This document shows positions 34,515 to 42,514 of a stretch of DNA of 64,000 nucleotides, in pieces. The notes beneath the pieces are model-generated. The model searched no databases and was not told the DNA's origin. It was given only the letters and a program-made list of their open reading frames with translations. The position numbers and the translations under genes are program-made. Position 1 is the stretch's first letter. Each line of letters begins with the position of its first letter. Source of the DNA: Moorena bouillonii PNG (GTDB lineage: Bacteria; Cyanobacteriota; Cyanobacteriia; Cyanobacteriales; Coleofasciculaceae); assembly GCF_001942495.1 (NCBI RefSeq), contig NZ_MKZS01000001.1, forward strand, positions 1,850,929-1,914,928, read 5' to 3'.

Positions 34515-37500
34515 TTAGGATTGACTATCACCACTATCCAAACCAAATCCCCCACCCCCAGGGGTCTCAATCACAAACACATCACCTGCATTCATTTCCA
34601 CTACCCCAGTACTACCCAACTCTTCAACAGTTCCATCCTTCCGTTCCACATAATTTTTTCCCAAAGCACCCGCTTCACCACCATTTAACCCAAAAGGCTT
34701 GACCACTCGACGTCCAGATAGAATTCCTGCGGTCATAGGTTCTAGGAAACGAATCTGGCGAATTACGCCATTACCCCCACAATGAACGCCCTTACCCCCA
34801 CTATCAGGGCGAATCCCAAACCTTTCCAAAAGTACTGGAAATCGCCATTCCAAAACTTCTGGGTCAGTTAAGCGAGAATTGGTCATGTGAGTATGTACCG
34901 CATCTGTGCCATCAAAATCAATCCCTGCCCCAGAGCCTCCACAAATGGTTTCATAGTATTGATAGCGCTCATTGCCAAAGGTAAAATTATTCATAGTACT
35001 CTGAGATGCCGCCATCACTCCTAAAGCACCATAGAGCGCATCGGTTATTGCTTGGGATGTTTCCACATTTCCTGCTACCACTGCTGCTGGATAACGGGGA
35101 TTGAGCATAGAACCTTCCGGAATAATCACCTCCAAAGGCTTCAGACAACCGGCATTGAGGGGAATATCATCATCGACTAGGGTGCGGAAGACGTATAGCA
35201 CTGCTGCTTTGCATACCGCTGACGGTGCATTAAAATTACTGTCTAACTGACCCGAGGTACCGGTAAAATCAATCTTGGCACTACGGTTGTTCCGGTCAAT
35301 AGTAATCGTGACCTGAATCTTAGCACCCCCATCTAACTCATAGCTGAAACTGCCATCTGTGAGCACATCAATCACCCGGCGCACTGACTCCTCAGCATTA
35401 TCTTGGACATAACCCATATAGGCTTGCACTGTCTCTAATCCATAGTGGGCTACCATCTGCTGTAACTCTTGTACACCCTTCTCATTGGCAGCAATCTGTG
35501 CTTGTAAATCAGCTATATTCTGAGTCAGATTCCGGACTGGGTATTTACCCCCTAACAGGAGTTGGGTTATTTCATTGTCTCGGAATTTACCATTCTCAAC
35601 CAGCAGGAAATTGTCAATTAATACCCCTTCTTCCTTGACGCTGGTACTATTAGGAGGCATGGAACCGGGAGTGATACCACCGATGTCAGCATGGTGTCCT
35701 CGGGAAGCGACAAAGAATAAAGGGGAGAGGGGAGAAGGTTCCTTTAGCCCTAGGGAAGAGTTGAGGAAAACTGGAGTAACAAGGGTGACATCTGGGAGAT
35801 GAGTGCCACCGTTATAGGGATTGTTGAGAATATAGACATCCCCAGGTTTAAGACTATCACCATGGGCATCAATCAAGCTGCGAACACTTTCACTCATTGA
35901 CCCCAAATGCACTGGAATATGAGGCGCATTGGCTACCAATTGCCCTTGTTGGTCAAAAATCGCACAGGAAAAGTCTAGCCGTTCCTTGATATTGACTGAA
36001 TAACTGGTATTTTGGAGAGTTGTCCCCATTTGCTCTGCTATGGAACGGAATAGATTGTTAAAGATTTCCAGCATGACCGGGTCAGGATGGGGTGAAGCTT
36101 GGACGGTATTTGGTTGGAGCTGATCGATAGTGCTATCACTCAACATTTCCAGGTTGTCTTGCTGGTCTCCCAAACCAGATTTAACTAAAATCAAATGATT
36201 CCGTTCACTCACCTCTGCTTTCCAACCAGGCTCAATCACATTGGTTCCGGTTGCCTCAATAATTAATGCCGGACCAAACACCGAATCCCCTGGCTGCCAA
36301 TCCTCTCGCCTAAACACAGGGGTATCCCACCAGCGATTAGCAGTATACATTTGCACTGTGGCAACGGGAGCACACATTTCCCCTGTCTGACGAGACCGTA
36401 TCGGTTCTGTTGGGATAGCCATCCGCTTTACTAACTCTACCGAAACCGCTTCGACCATCAACGTTTTCCCTGGCACGATAAATCCATAGCGCTGTCGATG
36501 CAATCCCTCAAACTCTTCCGTGATCTGATCAATCCCACCAAACCCAACAACCAAGGCTGAATCGGTGCCCTCATAGCGCAAATGGACTCGCCGAATGACT
36601 TCAACCTCGTTACTATTCCGATCCTGGGCATGGTTGTGGTTCAACTCTTCTATGCCCTGAGCCACCAACTTGGCTAAAATTCCCTCTAACTCCAACCCCT
36701 CTACTAACTCAGCCTCAACTGACTGTTCTTTCAATACCCTGATATCGGCTAAACCCATTCCATAAGCGGACAATACTCCAGCAAAGGGATGAATGAACAC
36801 TCGCTTAATGCCTAAGGCTTCGGCAATTAAACACCCATGCTGGCCACCAGCACCGCCAAAGCAACATAGGGTATACTCGGAAACGTCATAGCCCCGTTGT
36901 AGAGAAATCTGTTTAATGGCATTGGCCATCTTCTCGACTGCGATCGCTAAAAATCCTGCTGCTACTTCCTCTGGTTTGCGGTTATCCCCAATTTCCTCTA
37001 CCAATCCTTCAAACCTCTGCCTTACCACCTCAGCATCCAACGGCAAGTTACCATCCGCTCCAAACACCTTGGGAAAAAACCCTGGCTGCAACTTCCCTAC
37101 CATCACATTGCAATCGGTCACTGTCAACGGACCCCCCTTACCGTAGGAAGCAGGACCTGGATTTGCCCCAGCCGACTCTGGTCCTACCCGATAACGGGCA
37201 CCATCAAACTGGACAATGGAGCCACCACCGGCAGCTACTGTATTAATTGCCATCATTGGTGTGCGCAGCCGCACCCCAGCAATCTCAGTTTCAAAGGTAC
37301 GCTCGTATTCCCCGTTATAATGGGCTACATCTGTAGAGGTGCCACCCATATCAAAGGTAATGATCGTCTCAAAACCAGCAATTCGACTAGTCTGTACTGC
37401 TCCAACAATACCGCCAGCAGGTCCTGATAAAATACTATCCTTCCCTTGAAACTGTTGCGCGTCCGCCAGTCCTCCGTTTGACTGCATGAACATCAATAGT

Positions 37501-38285
37501 CCAGAAGTTTTTCTCCGTAAGCCTTCAGACCGGGTAGGTTGAAGGTTATTTTCCAAACCTTCATTGGTCAACCCGCCAAGCTGCAACTGTTGTTCTACCT
37601 GATCTACGTAGCGACGCAGAATCGGTGATAAATAAGCATCAACCACTGTGGTATCCCCCCGACTGACTAATTTCATCAAAGGGGTGACTTGATGAGATAC
37701 TGATATTTGGGTAAAACCAATCTCTAATGCTATGGTCGCTATCTGCTGTTCATGAGTGGGATAGCGATAGCCGTGCATCAAGACAATGGCGCAGCTACGA
37801 ATACCGTCATCATAAGCAGCTTGCAAGGATTGGCGGGTGCCAGCCAGATTGATGGGGATTAGCTCTTCACCCTGGGCGCTGTACCGTTCTTCTATCTCAA
37901 TCACCCGTTCATAGAGCATTTCAGGGAGCACAATTTCACGGGCAAAGATATTCGGGCGATTTTGATAACCAATGCGCAAGGCATCTTGGAAGCCCTTAGT
38001 AATTACTAGGACAGTGCGATCGCCTTTCCGTTCCAACAACGCATTGGTGGCTACTGTCGTTCCCATCTTGATCGCTTCCATGGCATCACTGGGTATCGGC
38101 TTACCAACAGGGATGTCTAAAATCTCTCTAATTCCCTGTACTCCAGCATCTTGGTACCGTTCAGGATTTTCCGACAGCAGCTTATGAATGACCAACTGCC
38201 CATCCGGGCGTTTGGCCACAATGTCCGTAAAGGTACCACCTCGATCAATCCAGAATTGCCAGCGTCCAGTGGAAGTAGTAGTCAT
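34515..38285 (-). CDS. oplA: 5-oxoprolinase (HyuA-HyuB fusion)
   Basis: This 1256-residue enzyme is the single-chain form of ATP-dependent 5-oxoprolinase. The N-terminal hydantoinase A part opens with FWIDRGGTFTDIVAKRPDG (about 10-28), continues through the ATP-binding DMGGTSTDVA block near 312-321, and ends near 700. The hydantoinase B part spans about 740-1250, with FSCAIFDQQGQLVANAPHIPVHLGSMSESV and the GSGAGIDFDG motif. It converts 5-oxoproline to glutamate with ATP, in the glutathione salvage pathway. The gene is large and monocistronic. Its length agrees with eukaryote-like and cyanobacterial fused forms. Confidence 0.93.
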   Translation of the reverse strand: MTTTSTGRWQFWIDRGGTFTDIVAKRPDGQLVIHKLLSENPERYQDAGVQGIREILDIPVGKPIPSDAMEAIKMGTTVATNALLERKGDRTVLVITKGFQDALRIGYQNRPNIFAREIVLPEMLYERVIEIEERYSAQGEELIPINLAGTRQSLQAAYDDGIRSCAIVLMHGYRYPTHEQQIATIALEIGFTQISVSHQVTPLMKLVSRGDTTVVDAYLSPILRRYVDQVEQQLQLGGLTNEGLENNLQPTRSEGLRRKTSGLLMFMQSNGGLADAQQFQGKDSILSGPAGGIVGAVQTSRIAGFETIITFDMGGTSTDVAHYNGEYERTFETEIAGVRLRTPMMAINTVAAGGGSIVQFDGARYRVGPESAGANPGPASYGKGGPLTVTDCNVMVGKLQPGFFPKVFGADGNLPLDAEVVRQRFEGLVEEIGDNRKPEEVAAGFLAIAVEKMANAIKQISLQRGYDVSEYTLCCFGGAGGQHGCLIAEALGIKRVFIHPFAGVLSAYGMGLADIRVLKEQSVEAELVEGLELEGILAKLVAQGIEELNHNHAQDRNSNEVEVIRRVHLRYEGTDSALVVGFGGIDQITEEFEGLHRQRYGFIVPGKTLMVEAVSVELVKRMAIPTEPIRSRQTGEMCAPVATVQMYTANRWWDTPVFRREDWQPGDSVFGPALIIEATGTNVIEPGWKAEVSERNHLILVKSGLGDQQDNLEMLSDSTIDQLQPNTVQASPHPDPVMLEIFNNLFRSIAEQMGTTLQNTSYSVNIKERLDFSCAIFDQQGQLVANAPHIPVHLGSMSESVRSLIDAHGDSLKPGDVYILNNPYNGGTHLPDVTLVTPVFLNSSLGLKEPSPLSPLFFVASRGHHADIGGITPGSMPPNSTSVKEEGVLIDNFLLVENGKFRDNEITQLLLGGKYPVRNLTQNIADLQAQIAANEKGVQELQQMVAHYGLETVQAYMGYVQDNAEESVRRVIDVLTDGSFSYELDGGAKIQVTITIDRNNRSAKIDFTGTSGQLDSNFNAPSAVCKAAVLYVFRTLVDDDIPLNAGCLKPLEVIIPEGSMLNPRYPAAVVAGNVETSQAITDALYGALGVMAASQSTMNNFTFGNERYQYYETICGGSGAGIDFDGTDAVHTHMTNSRLTDPEVLEWRFPVLLERFGIRPDSGGKGVHCGGNGVIRQIRFLEPMTAGILSGRRVVKPFGLNGGEAGALGKNYVERKDGTVEELGSTGVVEMNAGDVFVIETPGGGGFGLDSGDSQS

Positions 38286-38370
38286 ATTTGCCCGATTTTT
38301 CCTAAAACATTAAACAGATGGGGAAGATGGCGGAGAATTTCCCAATAGTTTTGATTGTCGCTCTCGCCTA

Positions 38371-38453
38371 GTAGGGTGCGTTAGGGGTGGGCTAACCCTG
38401 ATTTTCCGCCTCTGAGTGCCTGGTTGAAATAGCCCACCCCGTAACGCACCACT
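38371..38453. repeat. ~85-bp palindromic repeat, copy 2
   Basis: GGTGCGTTAGGGGTGGGCT (38375-38393) pairs with AGCCCACCCCGTAACGCACC (38431-38450). Compared with copy 1 (32084-32170), the stem base C:G becomes T:A in both arms, so base pairing is conserved while the loops differ. Confidence 0.75.
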
Positions 38454-38535
38454 TTTTTAATTAATTTCAATAATATACAGTTTAAATGCACAACAGCTTA
38501 GAGGTTGTCTGAGAAGTCTAATTTGCTACATCCAA

Positions 38536-38617
38536 GCCCCCTAAATCCCCCAATTTTGGGGGACTTTCAGAAGCAAATTGACTCTTGTTCCCCCCAAAGT
38601 TGGGGGGCTAGGGGGGC
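38536..38617. repeat. CCCCCTAAATCCCCC/GGGGGGCTAGGGGGG inverted repeat
   Basis: The 18-nt arms at 38536-38553 and 38600-38617 are imperfect complements. A short CCCCAATTTTGGGG palindrome lies inside the left side. This C-rich/G-rich repeat is widespread in cyanobacterial genomes. Confidence 0.65.
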
Positions 38618-38652
38618 AAAATGCAGTATCAAAAAACTTTTCAGATATCCTC

Positions 38653-38973
38653 TTATAACGGATAAAATGCCATAGGTGAAATCAACAAACGTTTAGACAG
38701 CTTTTGGATTTGTCCAATTGTCAATTCTTGTTGACCACTAACAAGTAAATTACATGTTGCTTCGGAACCAAAAATATCTATTATTTCTTGAGAGTGAAGA
38801 TAATGATCCTTCAGAATTACTCGCAATAAATCGGTTCCATAAATGTCAGGTATTAACTGACCACTATTGTTGCGCTTGTGTTGGAAAACCCTTTTCAGTC
38901 CCTCTTTGGCAAGATAACCAAAAAACATAAATCCTAGGCGTTTGCCAGCTTCAATCAATAACTCATCCCACAT
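38653..38973 (-). CDS. Second HigA-type antitoxin paralogue
   Basis: This 106-residue protein has an N-terminal ~35-residue helix unlike its neighbour (LLIEAGKRLGFMFFGYLAKEG) and a C-terminal domain shared with the HigA protein at 39051-39473. Both carry the block L-I-P-D-I-x-G-x-D-L-L, an HTH-like region and the ending LTIGQIQKLSKRLLISPMAFYPL or its equivalent. The ATG at 38973 was chosen because AGGAGAT lies just upstream; an in-frame start 36 codons earlier lacks homology. It follows the first higA by ~80 bp on the same strand, so a higB-higA-higA operon is likely. Confidence 0.75.
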   Translation of the reverse strand: MWDELLIEAGKRLGFMFFGYLAKEGLKRVFQHKRNNSGQLIPDIYGTDLLRVILKDHYLHSQEIIDIFGSEATCNLLVSGQQELTIGQIQKLSKRLLISPMAFYPL

Positions 38974-39050
38974 GATTTTTATCTCCTGTATAGGGAATAG
39001 ATAGTGACCAGGATAAGAACTGCAATTCCTTCTCCTGGTTATACTTAAAT

Positions 39051-39473
39051 TTATCTGGGAAAGAAGGCAGAAGGGGAACATTTGAAATAATCTGCCAGTT
39101 TCTGGATATGTTCCACGGTTAGATTTCTTTTGCTACTTAATATCATTGAAACAATTGATTTCGTCTTAAAAATGCTAACTAGGTCTTGCTGACGCAATCC
39201 ATGTTCCTTGATGAGTAACTTGAGTAAGTCAATCCCGTGAATATCTGGAATTAATGATTTATTCCTCTGATAGTCGTGCAATAGTACAGTCAAAGTAGCA
39301 AGGTAACTATCTTGATCTTCAGTTAACTCTTTACATGCCTCTAAATCTAGAAGCAAGTTAATGATATTTTTGGCAGCCTCTTCCTCCGCCTCTGACCTAA
39401 TGGGAAGAAGTGGGTGTGCTTTTACCAAATCAAGATAGCTTTTTGGAATGGTTTCATAGGTCTTATCTATCAT
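39051..39473 (-). CDS. higA: HigA-type antitoxin
   Basis: This 140-residue protein starts MIDKTYETIPKSYLDL and carries a Cro/C1-like helix-turn-helix in its C-terminal half (LIKEHGLRQQDLVSIF...SIVSMILSSKRNLTVEHIQKLADYF, read in pieces). It is the antitoxin of the HigBA family associated with the RelE-like toxin just upstream. Its start overlaps the toxin stop by 11 bp (ATGATAGATAA), a strong sign of translational coupling. The palindrome at 39481-39501, inside the toxin's last codons, lies 7 bp before this start and may form a hairpin at the start or be an operator. Confidence 0.85.
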   Translation of the reverse strand: MIDKTYETIPKSYLDLVKAHPLLPIRSEAEEEAAKNIINLLLDLEACKELTEDQDSYLATLTVLLHDYQRNKSLIPDIHGIDLLKLLIKEHGLRQQDLVSIFKTKSIVSMILSSKRNLTVEHIQKLADYFKCSPSAFFPR

Positions 39474-39735
39474 AATCCGCGTTCGCAATAATATTGCGAA
39501 CAACTATATGCTTGTATTTGAAGTTGATACGAGCTTTAAGGGTGTAACGACCGCATCCAATCGTAAATAAAGCGTTACTTTCTTTACCTTCAAGATAGGG
39601 AAAAGATTGACGCATTTGCTCAAAGCTAGACCACTGTCCTGTTTCTACAAGCTTGAACCAAGCAGCGATGTATTCTGTTGAGTCTGGGTGGTTGTGCAAA
39701 AACTCAGCGATGTTGCAAATAATTGTAGTATTCAT
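39463..39735 (-). CDS. higB: HigB-type toxin (RelE-like mRNA interferase)
   Basis: This 90-residue protein fits the HigB/RelE-like toxin family. Visible features are PDSTEYIAAWFKLVETGQWSS, FEQMRQSFPYLEG, an NALFTIGCGRYTLKARI beta-strand pair and the ending IIANADYDR. Such toxins cleave mRNA on the ribosome. The ATG at 39735 is chosen from the ribosome-binding site GTGGAGAT, though an in-frame start exists 42 codons upstream with no family match. The toxin gene precedes the antitoxin, the order characteristic of higBA. A second antitoxin-like gene follows, an unusual arrangement. Confidence 0.87.
   Translation of the reverse strand: MNTTIICNIAEFLHNHPDSTEYIAAWFKLVETGQWSSFEQMRQSFPYLEGKESNALFTIGCGRYTLKARINFKYKHIVVRNIIANADYDR
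39481..39501. promoter_or_regulatory. Perfect palindrome GTTCGCAATA...TATTGCGAAC
   Basis: A 10-bp arm at 39481-39490, one central base, and the complementary arm at 39492-39501. It sits within the 3' end of higB, 7 bp before higA. A shorter related site, GTTAGCAAATTGCGAAC, is at 40005-40021 upstream of the operon. HigA-type antitoxins autoregulate through such palindromes, so both are candidate operators; in RNA it could also hide the higA start. Confidence 0.6.
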
Positions 39736-40402
39736 GTCAATATCTCCACTTAAGGATTGAGAGATCCTTGCAGGGAGCATTAAGACACTCATAACATTAC
39801 AAGCAAGGGCATCACCAGTTGTCGCAGACCACTCGTAATGCCCAATATACAGAGATTCCATGAATTACACCTATTCAAAGAAATCTTTGTATTCTTGAAC
39901 ATTACGAGTAGTCTCAATGCAGTCCTGTTCATAGATACCTCTCTAGAACTAAATTGAGCTCGTCGTTATTCAAGATCCATAAGATCTTAGTTTTCTACTA
40001 TTAAGTTAGCAAATTGCGAACTGGTTGTCAACCACCCCTTTAAATCCTTGCCCGACTCAAGCAATATCGAGGGTAAGGGACGCGCTACGATAAGCCAGCC
40101 TGGGAACTTTCGCGCTCAGCAATTGATCTGGCTGCTGCCGTAATCTGGTTTAATTGATCACACGCCCTAGGAGTAGGATGCTCACTGCTAGCAGAACACC
40201 TAGGAAAATCTCTTGCCTCTGTTAGAATAAAGATTCTATTGTAAAATTTTTATCCTACTATTGATAGTAGAACTTTTGCGATAGATAGTGATCTGTTATG
40301 GTTTGGTGCGAATGGGCTGACTATTCCCTCTAGCTTGATTACATCTCCTTTGAAAACGCGATGTTCCCAAGGAACCGCTTCGCGAACGCCATCAAATTTA
40401 TT
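39736..40402. other. Intergenic region upstream of higBA and of the DUF433 gene
   Basis: The two genes diverge here, so both promoters should be in this stretch. A partial palindrome GTTAGCAAATTGCGAAC (40005-40021) is a candidate HigA operator, ~270 bp before higB. The GATGTTCCCAAGGAACC repeat is at 40360-40377. Confidence 0.5.
40005..40021. promoter_or_regulatory. HigA operator candidate
   Basis: GTTAGCAAATTGCGAAC is palindromic except for one position and shares its two half-sites (GTT-GCAA / TTGCGAAC) with the site at 39481-39501, but with a spacing of 1 instead of 5 bases. The half-sites, rather than the exact spacing, support a shared protein. Confidence 0.4.
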
Positions 40403-40574
40403 ATGCAATTAGAAGACTATTTTAACTTTCTGGCTCCTGATGACATCCGAATTAAAGGTCATCGAATTGGGATTGAAACGGTGTTGTACGAGTATCTATT
40501 TAAAGAGCGTACTGCTGAAGAAATTGCCAAAATTTACTCAACTCTCAGCTTAGAAGAGGTCTATGCCACAATCC

Positions 40575-41904
40575 CTGACTGACTGACAAAAGGCGGTCAC
40601 TGTTTTGTCAAACTGTTTGTCAGATGGATGCTTGAGGGATTAAAAAAATCTGAGTGGGAGCCAGCGTTCTAAGATGCGCGATGCCACTCAAAACCATAAG
40701 AACGCTGTGAAAAAAAACTCCCGCCTCTACAATGCCCTGAATACCTGGCTCGGTCAAGCCAGTCCCTGGGCACACAAAGCTCACCTAACGGTCTGTATAT
40801 GGATGGTGGTGGCCTTGATCCATAGTGGTGAAGTTAATCTGACCCGCTGGATATCCTATCTGCCCTGCCGAGGAAAGTATGCTCACAGTAAGCACAGACG
40901 GGTTCGTCGATGGCTCAATAACCCTCGTATCAATATACATCGACTGTATAAACCATTGATCCAAGCCGCCTTGGCGGACTGGCAACAGGAGTGTCTTTAC
41001 TTGAGCTTGGATACGTCATTGTTCTGGGATGAGTATTGCCAGCTCCCTTGTGGCAGTGGTTTATCGGGGTCGTGCCTTGCCGGTGGCTTGGCGAGTGCTT
41101 CATCACAGTAGTGCGATGGTCTCATTCAAGGACTACCGAGACGTGTTGGATCAGGCAGCTCGGTGCCTACCCAAAGACGTAAAAATTGTCTTATTGGCTG
41201 ATCGAGGGTTTGTCCATAAGGATTTAATTCAAGCCCTGACTCAGCAATGGCATTGGCATTATCGTATCCGTTTGAAAAAGGATGCTTGGATTTGGCGCAC
41301 TGGCAAAGGTTGGTGTCAACTTAAACAGTTTCACTTCAAACGGGGCGAAGCACTGTGTTTTCACAACGTGGGATTGCATAAAGACCAATGGTATGGCTCG
41401 GTCCACATAGCCTTTGGGCGCAACAACATCAATGGTGAGTTTTGGGCCATCGTCAGTGATGAACCGACCACCTTACAAACATTCTATGAATACGGATTAA
41501 GATTCGATATTGAAGAGGCTTTTTTGGACGACCAGTCTAACGGCTGGAACATCCAGAAGTCTGAGATTCGCTGTGTATGTGCCCTTTCGAGACTTTGGTT
41601 CATCTTGGCATTGGCTACACTCTATGTTACGGCACAAGGCACATTGGTTGTGGAAACGGGGAAACGACGGTGGGTTGACACCCATTGGTTTCGTGGCAAC
41701 AGCTATTTCCGCATCGGCTGGGATTGGGTCAAAACTGCTCTGTTAAACGGATGGCGACTGATTCGTCACGTCAGTTTCACCTCCAACCGTGATCCTGACC
41801 CTGTTATGGCATCGCGCAAACAACACGAGAAACGAATTTATAGGCTAGAGTTCAAAGTACTAACGTACCAATATGTTCCGGAATAACTTTTGTCAGTCAA
41901 TCAG
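40575..41904 (+). mobile_element. IS4-family insertion sequence, 1330 bp
   Basis: The ends are 18-bp terminal inverted repeats matching at 17 of 18 (CTGACTGACTGACAAAAG left; complement of CTTTTGTCAGTCAATCAG right). The target site GCCACAATCC is duplicated on both sides (40565-40574 and 41905-41914), a 10-bp duplication typical of IS4 family elements. The element carries one transposase gene, which is frameshifted. The intact duplication indicates a comparatively recent insertion. Confidence 0.92.
40674..41886 (+). pseudogene. IS4-family DDE transposase, frameshifted
   Basis: The protein is present in two frames. The first (40674-41111) reaches LSLDTSLFWDEYC with the first catalytic aspartate. 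The second frame (from about 41035) resumes with VYRGRALPVAWR and carries the second aspartate in LLADRGF and the signature Y-(2)-R-(3)-E in YGLRFDIEEAF. The lysine expected six residues after that E is Q. The shift is equivalent to one inserted or two lost bases around 41040-41060. Programmed frameshifting is not usual in this IS family and no slippery run is evident, so the copy is most likely inactive. Confidence 0.85.
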
Positions 41905-42075
41905 GCCACAATCCTATATTATCTACAGAACAAAGACACAGTAAGTCAATACATTGCTGACTGGCTAGAGTGGGGACATCAACAGCGTAAAGCTCAAGCC
42001 TTGAATCCTCATCCGGCGGTGGCTCGACTCCGAAAAATCAAAGCAGAAAGACAAGCCCAGTTGAAAGCCAATTGA

Positions 42076-42514
42076 AGAGTTAATTATAGCAAAATGCTAT
42101 TATGATCAGGAATATCAAGACCAAAATTATGTCATTCAGCGGTCAGCGGTCAGTGGTCAGTAGTCAGGGGTCAGCTTATTTTCTTCAAAAGCAAATAAAG
42201 TAGCGTGCGTATAGTTCATAAACTGATGACTGATAGCTGATGACTGATAGCTGAGAGCTGATAGCTTACCAAATTATTCACTTACCGATGACTTGAATTA
42301 ATGAATTCTTCTGAGTAGAAGTCTCAACAATACATTGCTCTTCGTATGTAAAGCGTTGTTCATAACTATCAGGTATACAGGATTTTTTACCTCTTACCTG
42401 CTCCCTGCTCCCTGCTCCCTGCTCCCTAAAACCCAATAATTTCTACCTTACCCAATTTAAAACTGCTGTATTATAATCCTCCTCATCAAGCCTAAGACTG
42501 AGAAGACTAGACTC
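42076..42514. other. Intergenic region with repeats and MITE
   Basis: No gene is seen. It has GTCAGCGGTCAG repeats, TGATAGC heptamers and the MITE at 42347-42470. The last 40 bp hold the promoter region of the DUF1400 gene, which begins with GTG. Confidence 0.55.
42347..42470. mobile_element. TATAGC-type MITE, copy 3 (~124 bp, degraded left end)
   Basis: The right end (TTTCTACCTTACCC...AAAACTGCTGTA) matches copy 2 at 14.5 kb. The left end (GTAAAGCGTTGTTCATAAC) is degenerate. It contains TGCTCCC heptamers. It belongs to the same family by its right end and module order. Confidence 0.55.

Larger units (their letters stand above)
38286..38652. other. Intergenic region with two palindromic repeats
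   Basis: No gene is seen. It holds the ~85-bp palindromic repeat copy (38371-38453) and a C-rich/G-rich inverted repeat (38536-38617: GCCCCCTAAATCCCCC with a complementary GGGGGGCTAGGGGGGC). Confidence 0.65.
40403..42075 (+). pseudogene. DUF433 antitoxin-like gene split by IS4-family element
   Basis: The 5' part (40403-40574) encodes MQLEDYFNFLAPDDIRIKGHR and continues to EEVYAT; the 3' part (41915-42075) continues in frame with LYYLQNKDTVSQYIADWLEW. Removing the IS and one 10-bp target copy restores a 110-codon gene. It is a DUF433 protein, a winged-helix family often found as the antitoxin-like partner of PIN-like (DUF5615) genes. No toxin gene was recognised next to it. The interruption is clean and could be reversed by precise excision. 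Confidence 0.85.

Noticed and set aside
40785-40985. Minus-strand ORF inside the IS4 element
   Set aside because: It is a shadow of the transposase coding sequence on the other strand.
41029-41111. Programmed frameshift in the IS4 transposase
   Set aside because: No slippery heptamer or stimulatory structure is evident, IS4 elements are normally translated from one frame, and a mutation fits better; a conservation test could reverse this.
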